64,000 bases of DNA from Stenotrophomonas sp. ZAC14D1_NAIMI4_1. Its GTDB lineage: Bacteria > Pseudomonadota > Gammaproteobacteria > Xanthomonadales > Xanthomonadaceae. The notes under the pieces are model-generated. The model had not been told where the DNA came from. It saw only the letters and a list, made by a program, of their open reading frames with translations, and searched no databases. Where the stretch lies: assembly GCF_003086775.1 (NCBI RefSeq), contig NZ_CP026001.1, positions 3,996,125 through 4,060,124 on the forward strand, given 5' to 3'. How positions within the stretch are numbered: position 1 is the stretch's first letter; each line of letters opens with the position of its first letter. The translations under genes were made by a program, and so were the position numbers. Below, in pieces: positions 10,101 to 17,229 of this stretch.

Positions 10101-10387
10101 AAGCGAAGCGTCAGCCCCAACCGCTTCGCCAGATTGGCAAGCAGCTCTGGCGAAAGTCCTGCGGGCTGACCGTCTTCCACACTCTCGAACGGAGGCCAGT
10201 TCCCCACGAACCCCACCACCGCCACCGGCCGTGCGGCGATGAACCGCTGTTGGGCAGGGCTGAGGTGTATGGCCGAAGAGGCGTGGCCGCGAGCGGCAGA
10301 GGGTTCTTCACCGCGCGCACCCGCAGGTGGTGCAAGCACGCACAACAGGAACAGGGCAGCAAGCGCCGCCACAAGTCTCCGGGTCAA
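7118..10387 (-). CDS. BvgS/EvgS-like hybrid sensor histidine kinase
   Basis: An inner-membrane sensor of 1089 aa. In order: signal peptide (1-25), two periplasmic solute-binding (Venus-flytrap, SBP_bac_3) domains at about 50-270 and 290-520, one membrane helix (about 524-545), short linker, HisKA with His588 in SHEIRTP, HATPase_c (NATKF; GTGLGLAIVKG), a receiver with Asp879 in LLTDCQM, and an Hpt domain with His1032 in IHRITGG. All phosphorelay residues are present. Unlike BvgS and EvgS, no PAS domain fits between helix and HisKA. The start is a TTG with AAGGAG nine bases upstream. It lies 54 bp downstream of the response-regulator gene, so the two probably form one operon. Confidence 0.92.
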   Translation of the reverse strand: MTRRLVAALAALFLLCVLAPPAGARGEEPSAARGHASSAIHLSPAQQRFIAARPVAVVGFVGNWPPFESVEDGQPAGLSPELLANLAKRLGLTLRFERFSGFQELLAAACSGRVDVLMNVSLSAGRTRCLVYTDPYAEAPVGLIAYPHDPQLRADPALVGVRLVTTAGAATEEYARKRFPQAVHIGVSAPLEAMELVAEGSADVFLGDAQVATRLLQNPRFQALALVRPSGLPNDLLHFAVPNAKQPLVEALNEALGSLSAAERQAYRDRWLAPLAWNERGEFALSAEEVQAMRHTLRVGWPSDFAPIAFADRTGRPSGLASEYLRKLRVIGAQFSPVQPAPWKSIREAIREDAVDVVVAVPRDGTWLGEDWIYSQPFATVANVVVAARDGVDVRSLGDLNGLRVASSDPERLAGYVQSVAPRARVVPVPSTERGLQDVVAGDADVYVGNLAAIDAVIRARHSGQLEVVATTGLSDELSFAVQRRHAPLVTVMDRMLSQMDPGEKQDLRSKWIAVSYGNGVDWATLWRWLAPVLGILLTAILVQGWNQVRLAREVRRRKDTEVELERARALAERAAEAKAGFLATMSHEIRTPMSAIMGMVEILDGTELTPDQSDILAIVGEATRTLRLLLDDVLDVSRLEGGGMQLNPAATDVTALMSGIGELMEPDIWRKGVELNIRIDRDLAPAYLLDELRLRQILLNLVGNATKFTAQGSIDLSVDVLAPRPGEATQRLRFAVADTGIGMSVEQLQGVLEPFVQATAATAQEHGGTGLGLAIVKGLVELMGGTVVISSALGRGTEVSFILEAPPALRQAGEHPEEATPPMPRRWRVLVAEDDAANRLMMQYRLDILGQDVVVATDGAQALERLKRAGDIDLLLTDCQMAGMDGYALMRAVRGSDDAAMARLPMVAMTASTSDAVMQACTSAGADRVLLKPFDIAALRSTMMLLLGGEEAGPPSGSVPSFEGRACDAGAPDPLQAAADHAWQALCRQLGGAAVAVQMVDVLAVAFGEDAPALRQALRAGDAQEACRRIHRITGGLAVTGLIALADEGKRLEETYSGGYALHTRVEHFLHAAGAAIAQLSLCAPAPL

Positions 10388-10441
10388 GCCAGTTTTCTCC
10401 TTGCTGGGGTGGTTGGACGGTCACCGCTGCTGGTACGGCAG

Positions 10442-11080
10442 TCAGCCGGTGCGGACGCCCCCTCGCAGCGATCTCAGATAGGTATAGAGCTGCATGGTGT
10501 CGACCAGGCCCAGCTTCTTCATCGCACTGGTCTTCTGCTTGCTGATGGTCGCCACGCTGCGCGAGCTGCGCGCGGCAATGGCCGTGACCGAAAGGTTGTT
10601 TGCGAGCTGCCTGAGCACGTCGATCTCGGCCTTGGTCAGCTCCGCTTCGGGAAGAGAGACCTCAGGGACCAGGTCTTCACCCTGGAAACTTTTTCCGACA
10701 TGCGTGCCGGCGCGTTCCACATTGCGCAGCGCCTCGAGCAGCTCGTCAACCTCGTCGCGCTTGGACACCACGCCACTGACGCCCAGCGCGACCAGGGCAT
10801 CGATGATCACCGCGCTGCCCGAGATCGTCAGCACCACCACTCTCACCTTGGGGTAGCGGCGCCTGAGCAGCTTGATCAGGGCCAGGCCGTCCGTGGATCC
10901 GGCCTGCGCCATGCTCAGATCCGTGATGACCAGATCCGCAGATTCCGCCTCGATGGCCTCGACCAGATCCCGGCCATTTGCGACCTCTGCGACCACATCG
11001 CACCGCCCCCAGATTTCTGCAACCAGTTTCATTCCAAGACGCGCGGCAGGGTGATCATCAGCAACGACAACTCTGTACAC
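10442..11080 (-). CDS. LuxR-type response regulator (BvgA/EvgA/RcsB-like)
   Basis: A 212-aa DNA-binding response regulator: receiver domain at the N-terminus (VVVADDHPAARLGMK, phosphoacceptor Asp54 in VITDLSM, Lys in VVSKRDEV) and a LuxR-type HTH at about 140-205 (LTKAEIDVLRQLANNLSVTA). It is the likely partner of the hybrid kinase encoded downstream. I chose the GTG at 11080 because AGGGAG lies six bases upstream and the receiver starts at once (VYRVVVADDHP). A GTG at 11098 is in frame but has no ribosome binding site. A copy of the TGCAA-N4-TTGCA-like palindrome lies upstream, suggesting autoregulation. Confidence 0.9.
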   Translation of the reverse strand: MYRVVVADDHPAARLGMKLVAEIWGRCDVVAEVANGRDLVEAIEAESADLVITDLSMAQAGSTDGLALIKLLRRRYPKVRVVVLTISGSAVIIDALVALGVSGVVSKRDEVDELLEALRNVERAGTHVGKSFQGEDLVPEVSLPEAELTKAEIDVLRQLANNLSVTAIAARSSRSVATISKQKTSAMKKLGLVDTMQLYTYLRSLRGGVRTG

Positions 11081-11115
11081 GGCGCTCTCCCTAGGCACGT
11101 CTCAGCAGTGCTGCA

Positions 11116-11158
11116 ACCTTGTTCCCAGTTCCACGATAATTCAATGCAACTACTTGGA
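11116..11158 (-). promoter_or_regulatory. predicted promoter of the response regulator with TCCAA-N4-TTGCA operator
   Basis: Read on the minus strand, TCCAAGTAGTTGCAT (11158-11144) is followed after 22 bp by CAAGGT (11121-11116), an xAnnnT hexamer. The start point would be near 11109, about 28 nt before the GTG at 11080. The 14-mer is identical, in the same orientation relative to the gene, to the one before the LPMO gene. The -10 is poor, so this rests on shared geometry. Confidence 0.5.
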
Positions 11159-11338
11159 TATTCCCCTTCTGCGACGCAGTTCCGGAATTGTCGTCGCGGT
11201 ATATACGGCGCCGATTGATGCAACTGACTCAAGAAGGCAGGCCACGAACGACATGGGCTGATTGGACCGTGCTTGGAAATCCGTGTGCGCAATGCAGACT
11301 GACCCTCGTACGCGACCTGACCTGAAGGAGCACTCCGC

Positions 11339-11875
11339 ATGCGAGACACACCCATCAAACTTCCACCGTCCGGGCACTGCCACGTGCGCCTGCGCTGGCT
11401 CACTCGTGACGATGCCCCGGCATGGTTCCGCATCATCAGTCGACCCGAAATACGGGCACAGACCAGCTGGAACATATCCTCCCCGGCGGGTCTCGATGCC
11501 ATCTTCGATGCGCTTGTACCGGGTGCGCCCTCGCCCGAACTGCGCATTGGCATTGCCGGGGAGGACAATGAACTGCTCGGCACCATCGGGTTTCACACCA
11601 TCAACGCCCGGCACGCCTCCGCCGAACTGGCCTACGAACTCTCGCCCGCCGTGTGGGGCCAGGGCATTGCCACTGCGGTTGTCGGGCAGGTTGCCGCCTG
11701 GGGCCTGCAGCAGTTTGGCTGGCAGCGGCTTCAAGCCACTGTCCTGGATACCAACACCGCGTCCGCGCGTGTACTGGTGAAGTGTGGCTTCGCACTTGAA
11801 GGCCGCCTTCGCAACCTGCGCAGGGTGGGCGGGGTATCGCGTGACTTCGACGTCTACTCGCGGGTTCCTGCCTGA
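11339..11875 (+). CDS. GNAT-family N-acetyltransferase (RimJ/RimL-like)
   Basis: A 178-aa acetyl-CoA-dependent acetyltransferase. It has the RimJ/RimL/SpeG-like order: an early LRWLTRDDAPAWF strand and helix, the central GTIGFHTINARHASAELAYELSP, and the acetyl-CoA loop region GQGIATAVVGQVAAWGL, then NTASARVLVKCGFALEGRLR. The acceptor is unknown (ribosomal protein N-terminus or small amine are common). AAGGAG precedes the ATG. It is divergent from the response regulator, with 258 bp between. Confidence 0.88.
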   Translation: MRDTPIKLPPSGHCHVRLRWLTRDDAPAWFRIISRPEIRAQTSWNISSPAGLDAIFDALVPGAPSPELRIGIAGEDNELLGTIGFHTINARHASAELAYELSPAVWGQGIATAVVGQVAAWGLQQFGWQRLQATVLDTNTASARVLVKCGFALEGRLRNLRRVGGVSRDFDVYSRVPA

Positions 11876-11889
11876 CCGGTGGTGCGTCT

Positions 11890-11945
11890 GTAGCGCCGAG
11901 CCTACGCTCGTCTGCACGTGACAAGCCGAGCATGGGCTCGGCTCT
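11890..11945. repeat. SMAG palindrome pair upstream of module A
   Basis: GTAGCGCCGAGCCTACGCTC and its facing partner AAGCCGAGCATGGGCTCGGC ending in CTAC form a dimer. The second half is nearly identical to the element at 17201-17227, which precedes the second copy of the duplicated module. Confidence 0.85.
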
Positions 11946-11947
11946 AC

Positions 11948-12321
11948 AAAAATGTCGCAATCTGCGCGTTCTGACAGCTTTCGCCACGGCGCTGCAAATA
12001 TTCGTAATTTTTCTATTTTGAAACTTTCCTCATTGGCAGCACGGGTGCCCAATGCGAATCATGTACCGCCACCGAAAACGGGTGGCACGGGCTTCCAATC
12101 CCGTCTGGTAACACCAGTTACGCTTGTCTGCCGGCGTCGCCCATCCCCTGTGGGTGGCGCCGGCAGGCATTCTGCCCCCGTATCTATGGCGGGCGGTGCG
12201 TGGGGGCCTCGTGCCCGCCGGCGTTTCACTGGAGTTACCACCGGTATTGGAACCACGCACCGTCCGCCGCCCTCGCTCTCAAGCAGGGCGGCCTCTTCGC
12301 TACATGCATAAGGAAGCCGTC
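11948..12321 (+). ncRNA. putative structured leader RNA, copy A (duplicated at 17230-17606)
   Basis: This 374-bp stretch is strongly conserved with 17230-17606 and ends at the start codon of paralogous ORFs. Complementary segments seen: 12068-12073/12081-12086; 12093-12117/12229-12252; 12130-12144/12151-12164; 12188-12194/12213-12219 or, exclusively, 12188-12203/12253-12268; and 12266-12273/12285-12292. In the second helix both copies keep pairing although the bases differ. An open frame (11952-12311) runs through it, but its reading frame is broken between copies by a 1-nt indel at about 12224-12239, which favours RNA rather than protein constraint. A leader, attenuator or riboregulator is inferred; no known family is assigned. 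Confidence 0.5.
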
Positions 12322-12717
12322 ATGAGCACCACACGTTACCCCTACCTCTTCGCCACCCTGGGCGAGGCCGCCAACACGCTGCCCGATGAACTCGCCCGCC
12401 CGCTGGAGACCACCCTCTCCGCCCAGCAGGAGGGCGTCACCCTGCTGGGCAGCCTGCAGCGCATCCGCCAGGTGGAAGCCGCCGACGGCCAGCCGCTGCG
12501 GCGCAAAGGGCGCAGCACGGCCCAGTGCATGGCGCTGGCGCGCATCAACCGGGCGAATGCCGGTCTGACCGTACTGCTGGAGCTGCTGCATGCCAGCGAG
12601 CGCGTGCGCGAGGATGGCGATGAAGCGCAGCAGATCGGCAACGACGTGCGTGAGGGCCTGCTGCTGGCCTGCCGCGGGTTGTCCGAATATGTGGACGAGC
12701 AGGTGCAGGCAGCCTGA
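12322..12717 (+). CDS. hypothetical protein, 131 aa (paralogue A of a duplicated pair)
   Basis: A soluble, mostly helical protein of unknown function. The N-terminus (STTRYPYLFATLGEAANTLP) and the rest of the chain are nearly identical to the ORF at 17607-18008, apart from a few substitutions and a two-residue insertion near residue 42. Conserved pieces include LRRKGRSTAQCMALARINRA and the C-terminal DEAQQIGNDVREGLLLACRG. The ATG at 12322 follows AAGGAA; a second in-frame ATG six codons upstream (MHKEAV) is also conserved. The long structured leader directly upstream suggests post-transcriptional control. Confidence 0.78.
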   Translation: MSTTRYPYLFATLGEAANTLPDELARPLETTLSAQQEGVTLLGSLQRIRQVEAADGQPLRRKGRSTAQCMALARINRANAGLTVLLELLHASERVREDGDEAQQIGNDVREGLLLACRGLSEYVDEQVQAA

Positions 12718-12723
12718 CGCATT

Positions 12724-12780
12724 GCGCCGGGCATGGCCCGGCGCTACCGATGGGGTAGCGCCGAGCGATGCTCGGCTGCA
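12724..12780. repeat. SMAG palindrome pair downstream of module A
   Basis: GCGCCGGGCATGGCCCGGCG-CTAC is followed by GTAGCGCCGAGCGATGCTCG. It sits just after the stop of the 131-aa ORF; the paralogous ORF at 18 kb is followed by a related pair. Confidence 0.82.
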
Positions 12781-12933
12781 CTTCGGTGACAGCCGGAACA
12801 CATCCGTGCAGAAGCCCGAATCGGCGGGTCTTGGGCGGCGGCCTGCGCCGGCTGTTGGATGAAGACCCCTACGATGGCACTCTGCGGTGGATAATCAGGC
12901 CGGCAGCGGCCTGCCTGCTGGAGATTACGCACC

Positions 12934-14355
12934 ATGTTGCGACTACAAGACATCGAGCTTCACTTCAACGGCCGCCCGCTTTTCAGCGGCGTGGACCTGC
13001 GCCTTCCTGCTGGCGCGCGCGTCGCCCTGATCGGCAACAACGGCACCGGCAAGAGCAGCCTGCTGCGCATGCTGGCTGGGCAGGCAGCACCCAGCGCAGG
13101 CGAGATCCGCTGGCGCGACGGCACTTCGGTTGCCTATGTCCCGCAGCACGTGCTGGACGGTTCGGCGCGCAGCGGCGGCGAACAGATGCGCCATGCGCTG
13201 GCACGTGCGCTGGATTCAGCACCGGACGTGCTGCTGCTGGACGAGCCCAGCAACCATCTGGACCGTAGTGCACGGCGCTCGCTGCTGGCCCGCCTGCGCC
13301 AGTACCACGGCACCCTGCTGATCGCCTCACATGACACCGCGTTGATTGATGCGCTGTGCGACACGCTCTGGCATATCCACAACCAGCACATCGAGGTCTT
13401 CCAGGGCCGTTACCACGACCATCAGGTGGAACTGCAACGCCGGCGCGACGCGCTGGATCGAACCGTGCGCGACCTCGACCGTGCGCAGTCGCAGGCACAT
13501 GACGCACTGATGCGCGAACAGCAGCGTGCCGCCTCCTCACGCAAGCGTGGCGCGGTGAAGGTGGAGCAGCGCAAATGGGGCACGGTGCGTTCGGCCACCA
13601 AACTGGAACGCGGCAACACCACCGCCGGGCAGAAGCGCCAGCAGATCCGTGAGGTACAGGAGGACATCGCCGAGCGCCGCCGGCAGCTGCAGCGCGACGA
13701 GGTCATCGAGCCGCGCTTCCAGCTTCCCGCGGGCTGGCGCCGGGAAGGCGTGGTGGTGCAGGTCACCGATGGCGCATGCGGCTACCACGCACCGCTGATC
13801 GTGCAGCATCTGCAGGTGTGCCTGGAGGTGGGCGACTGCCTGCTGGTGACCGGCGACAACGGCAGCGGCAAATCCACCTTCGCCCGTGCCTTGCAGGGTG
13901 CCACCGATGTCCAGCGCGAGGGCGACTGGCTGCTGCCGGCGGCGGAGCAGGTTGCACTGATCGACCAGCACTACGACGCGCTGCCGGCCGCACTGACGCC
14001 GGTGCAGGCGATGGCCGCGTGCCAGCCCCGATGGTCCCCCTCCGAATGCCGCCTGCATCTGGCCGATTTCCTGTTCCGTGGCGATGCACCGGCGCAGACG
14101 ACCATCGGCCAGCTGTCAGGTGGCGAACGCGCACGCCTGGCGATGGCGCTGATGGCGGCCCACCCGCCCACGCTGCTGATACTGGACGAACCCACCAACA
14201 ACCTGGACATGAGTCTTCGTGCCCATCTGCTGCAGGTCCTGCACGCTTACCCGGGCACCCTGGTGGTGATTTCCCACGATGAGGGCTTCATCCAGTCGCT
14301 GGACCCGACCCATCAGCTGGATCTGTCCTCCAGCGGCAACGCCATCGCGCGCTGA
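12934..14355 (+). CDS. ABC-F family ATPase with shortened first nucleotide-binding domain
   Basis: A soluble twin-ATPase protein of 473 aa without membrane segments, of the ABC-F type that acts on ribosomes or in translation and antibiotic tolerance. NBD1: Walker A GNNGTGKSS (about 33-41), Q-loop YVPQH (68-72), signature ARSGGEQ (76-82), Walker B VLLLDEP (about 97). A charged coiled linker (about 165-250) follows. NBD2: Walker A GDNGSGKST (307-315), signature LSGGERARLAM (394-404), Walker B LLILDEP. In NBD1 only a few residues separate Q-loop and signature, against about 45 in NBD2, so its helical subdomain is missing. The frame is intact. GGAGA precedes the ATG. Substrate unknown. Confidence 0.88.
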   Translation: MLRLQDIELHFNGRPLFSGVDLRLPAGARVALIGNNGTGKSSLLRMLAGQAAPSAGEIRWRDGTSVAYVPQHVLDGSARSGGEQMRHALARALDSAPDVLLLDEPSNHLDRSARRSLLARLRQYHGTLLIASHDTALIDALCDTLWHIHNQHIEVFQGRYHDHQVELQRRRDALDRTVRDLDRAQSQAHDALMREQQRAASSRKRGAVKVEQRKWGTVRSATKLERGNTTAGQKRQQIREVQEDIAERRRQLQRDEVIEPRFQLPAGWRREGVVVQVTDGACGYHAPLIVQHLQVCLEVGDCLLVTGDNGSGKSTFARALQGATDVQREGDWLLPAAEQVALIDQHYDALPAALTPVQAMAACQPRWSPSECRLHLADFLFRGDAPAQTTIGQLSGGERARLAMALMAAHPPTLLILDEPTNNLDMSLRAHLLQVLHAYPGTLVVISHDEGFIQSLDPTHQLDLSSSGNAIAR

Positions 14356-14391
14356 ACACACCCCCACCAGAACACGCCGATTACGACACTT

Positions 14392-14434
14392 TGCAACAAG
14401 TTGCATGGGCCCCCGCCCCCTGAGCCGGAACAAT
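14392..14434 (+). promoter_or_regulatory. predicted autotransporter promoter with TGCAA-N4-TTGCA operator
   Basis: TGCAACAAGTTGCA (14392-14405) continues as TGG, and after a 22-bp spacer from TTGCAT there is AACAAT (14429-14434), an xAnnnT hexamer. The start point would be near 14441, leaving a leader of about 127 nt before the ATG at 14568. The operator is one of five exact copies in the window. Confidence 0.6.
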
Positions 14435-14567
14435 TTGAGTCGAATTGGACATGCCCAGTCGTCTTTGGCATAGCATCGCCGACAGGCCAAACCACCCGGA
14501 AAAGATGGGTGACGGCCGATGACGCGGCTGTCCATACCAGACACATTCGTCTGATCAGGAGTGATCC

Positions 14568-16958
14568 ATGCGCCGTCATTCTGCACGTCCCCAGTGCATC
14601 CCCATGCGCCCCCTCACCCAGTGCCTGCTGTTGGCCCTGGCAGCCCTTCCCGCGACATCCGTACTGGCCCGTGACCTTGATGGCCAATCGGCCACCGTGC
14701 GTGAAAACAGCAACGTGGAGGCCTGGAATCTGATCAACGGCTCGCACTTGAGTGTAGATGGCGGCCGTTCGGAGAAAATCACCAGTTCGGACTCACAGGT
14801 AACGCTGAACAACGGCCATGTACAAGCACTCGCGAACGGCGGGACTGCCAGCATCGTGCTGCAGGGCAGTTCAACACTGGATATGACCAACAGCACGCTG
14901 CATGACGGCAATGTGGTGGTCAGCGACCTTTCCACCGCACGCATCACCGGAAGCACCCTGCATTCGGTTGGCGCCAATAGCCGGTTCAGCGTCGGCATCT
15001 ACCTCGACAAGTCACCCAGCCGGCCCGATGCCAACAGCACCGTCATCGTCGACTCCTCGTTCGTACGCGCTGAAGCATCACCGGGCGCGGTAGCGGTCAG
15101 CAACGGCCACGCAGTGCGCCTGCAACAAGGCACGGCCATCCTGCAGAACGGCACCCGGGTGGAAGGCGCGAATTCGGGTGTGCTGCTGCTGGGCGGCACC
15201 ATCGCGTCTGTGCTCAATCAGCCCATCACGCTGCGCGTGGACAACGCCCAGGTTGCCTCGGACAGCGGTCCCGCCATCTGGGTAGCACCGCGCAGGTCGG
15301 TGCGCTACGACATCACCGTCGCCAACGGTTCGCAGCTGTCCGGCGGTGATGGGCATCTGCTGCTGGTACGCCCCGATGGCACGGCCTCGGGCGAGGCCGA
15401 TGTCCACTTCACGGTGGACGACGCCCGCCTGGCCGGTGACATCACCTTCGATACCAGCCGGGTCAGCGGCAACCTGGATGTCGTGCTGCGCAACAAGGCG
15501 CAGATCGATGGCCGCTTCTTCAACGTCACCAGCGCCGACATCAGTGGCGACAGCACCTGGCTGCTGACCGGCGACAGCAATGTCGGCCAGTTGACCCTGG
15601 GCAACACCGGCACCATCGCCCTCGGCAATGGCAGCACCTTCAACACCCTCACGGTGGATACCTTCACCGGCAACGGCGGTACGCTGCTGTTCAATACCCA
15701 GCTGGGCGATGACACCTCGGCCACCGACAAGCTGATCGTCACCGGCGACACCACCGGCCAGGCCAACGTGCGCGTGCTCAACGCCGGCGGCGCCGGCGCC
15801 AAGACCGACAAGGGCATCGAGCTGATCCGTGTGGGCGGTGCGTCCAACGGCCAGTTCGACCTGCAGGGCCGCGCCGTGGGTGGGCAGTACGAGTACTTCC
15901 TGTTCAAGGATGCCACCAATGGCGGCTGGTACCTGCGCTCGGAACTGGCCACCGTGCCGGACCCGTGCGTGGTGGACCCGACCCTTCCGGAATGCCAGCC
16001 GATCGACCCGGTGGACCCGGTTGATCCGGTGGACCCGACCCCGGTGCTGCGCCCGGAAGCCGGCGCGTACCTGGCCAACCAGTTCGCGATGGACCAGCTG
16101 CTGCGCCACTCCTGGCGCGACCGCCAAGGCGGCAGCACCACCGCTGAGGACGGCGTGCGTGGCTGGGCCCGCGTGGATGCCAACCAGAGCAAGCTGTCGG
16201 CGGTCGAAGACCAGCTGGACCTGCGCGTGGACCGCTCGCGCGTGCAGCTGGGTGCCGACCTGGGCGTGTTCGATGGCGGCCGCGGCCGTGTGGGCGTGAT
16301 GGGCACGCTGGCCCAGTCCAGCGCCACCTCGCGTTCGCTGCTGACCGGCTACAGCGCCAAGGGCAAGGTCAACGGCGGCGCGCTGGGCGTGTACAGCAGC
16401 TGGACCACCGATGCGCTGTATGTGGATGCCAGCGTGCAGCGCGGCCAGTTCCGCAACCGCGTGCAGGGCGAGGGTCTGGCCGAAGAGCGCTACGACTCGG
16501 ATATCTGGCAGAGCTCTCTGGAAGCCGGTTACCGCATCGGCATCGGCCAGATCGGCAACACCGCGCTGCACCTGCAGCCGGAACTGCAGCTGGTCTACAC
16601 CGATGCCAGCATTGATCGCCATGAAGAAGCCAACGGCACCGTGGTGCGCAGCCTGGGCGACAGTGGCCTGTCCGGCCGTGCGGGCCTGCGCCTGCAGGGC
16701 GAAGGCCACAGCACCGCCGGTGCCTCGGTCAGCCCGTACGTGGTGGCCAACTGGTACCGCGATGGCGCCAGCAACGGTATGGCGTTTGACGATGAAGCGC
16801 TGAAGGCCAGCGTGCCGCGCAACCGCTACGAGCTGAATGCCGGTGCGCGCCTGGATTTCCGTTCCGGGTTGAGTGCCTGGGGTGGACTGGGCGTGATGCG
16901 CGGCGACCATGGATACCGCGAAACCACGGCCAACCTGAGCGTCGCGTACAAGTGGTAA
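14568..16958 (+). CDS. classical (type Va) autotransporter, AidA-like
   Basis: A 796-aa surface protein secreted by the autotransporter route. Residues 1-35 form an extended signal peptide ending in TSVLA|RD. The passenger (about 36-475) is rich in N, S, T and G, as expected for a beta-helix (repeated NGS, GNTG, VNGG patterns). An acidic proline linker DPVDPVDPVDP sits at about 480-492, and the last roughly 290 residues are the outer-membrane beta-barrel ending in aromatic YKW. Adhesion or aggregation is inferred from family. The ATG at 14568 has CAGGAG upstream. A strong terminator follows. The promoter carries the shared palindrome. Confidence 0.9.
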   Translation: MRRHSARPQCIPMRPLTQCLLLALAALPATSVLARDLDGQSATVRENSNVEAWNLINGSHLSVDGGRSEKITSSDSQVTLNNGHVQALANGGTASIVLQGSSTLDMTNSTLHDGNVVVSDLSTARITGSTLHSVGANSRFSVGIYLDKSPSRPDANSTVIVDSSFVRAEASPGAVAVSNGHAVRLQQGTAILQNGTRVEGANSGVLLLGGTIASVLNQPITLRVDNAQVASDSGPAIWVAPRRSVRYDITVANGSQLSGGDGHLLLVRPDGTASGEADVHFTVDDARLAGDITFDTSRVSGNLDVVLRNKAQIDGRFFNVTSADISGDSTWLLTGDSNVGQLTLGNTGTIALGNGSTFNTLTVDTFTGNGGTLLFNTQLGDDTSATDKLIVTGDTTGQANVRVLNAGGAGAKTDKGIELIRVGGASNGQFDLQGRAVGGQYEYFLFKDATNGGWYLRSELATVPDPCVVDPTLPECQPIDPVDPVDPVDPTPVLRPEAGAYLANQFAMDQLLRHSWRDRQGGSTTAEDGVRGWARVDANQSKLSAVEDQLDLRVDRSRVQLGADLGVFDGGRGRVGVMGTLAQSSATSRSLLTGYSAKGKVNGGALGVYSSWTTDALYVDASVQRGQFRNRVQGEGLAEERYDSDIWQSSLEAGYRIGIGQIGNTALHLQPELQLVYTDASIDRHEEANGTVVRSLGDSGLSGRAGLRLQGEGHSTAGASVSPYVVANWYRDGASNGMAFDDEALKASVPRNRYELNAGARLDFRSGLSAWGGLGVMRGDHGYRETTANLSVAYKW

Positions 16959-16968
16959 AGCAGAACTG

Positions 16969-17000
16969 AAACGGCGCCGGAGCAATCCGGCGCCGTTTTT
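16969..17000 (+). terminator. rho-independent terminator of the autotransporter
   Basis: CGGCGCCGG and CCGGCGCCG form a perfect 9-bp stem around AGCAAT, followed by TTTTTG, eleven bases after the stop codon. Confidence 0.92.
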
Positions 17001-17021
17001 GTTTGCACGACGCAATGCCTT

Positions 17022-17227
17022 TGTAGAGTCGAGCCATGCTCGACTGCATCTGCCTTCTGTAGAGTCGAGCCATGCTCGACTGCATCTGCCTTCTGTAGAG
17101 TCGAGCCATGCTCGACTGCATCTGCCTTATGTAGAGTCGAGCCATGCTCGACTGCATCTGCCTTCTGTAGAGTCGAGCCATGCTCGACTGCTTCGCGCGT
17201 GACAAGCCAAGCATGGGCTCGGCTCTA
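17022..17227. repeat. tandem array of five SMAG palindromes (36-bp period) plus one variant
   Basis: The unit GTAGAGTCGAGCCATGCTCG followed by ACTGCATCTGCCTTC repeats head to tail at 17022, 17058, 17094, 17130 and 17166, with a single base change in the third spacer. A sixth, diverged element in opposite orientation ends at CTAC 17224-17227. All five spacers are the same, so this is a tandemly amplified palindrome and not a CRISPR. Confidence 0.93.
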
Positions 17228-17229
17228 CA

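Noticed and set aside
11952..12311. Protein-coding gene in the leader of module A (119 aa, starting MSQSARSD)
   Set aside because: The frame is not maintained in copy B after the RRRF segment owing to a 1-nt indel, while base pairing is; more likely structured RNA. A short leader peptide is not excluded.
17022..17191. CRISPR-like array with regular 36-bp spacing
   Set aside because: All spacers are identical and the unit is a GTAG palindrome; there are no unique spacers and no cas genes.
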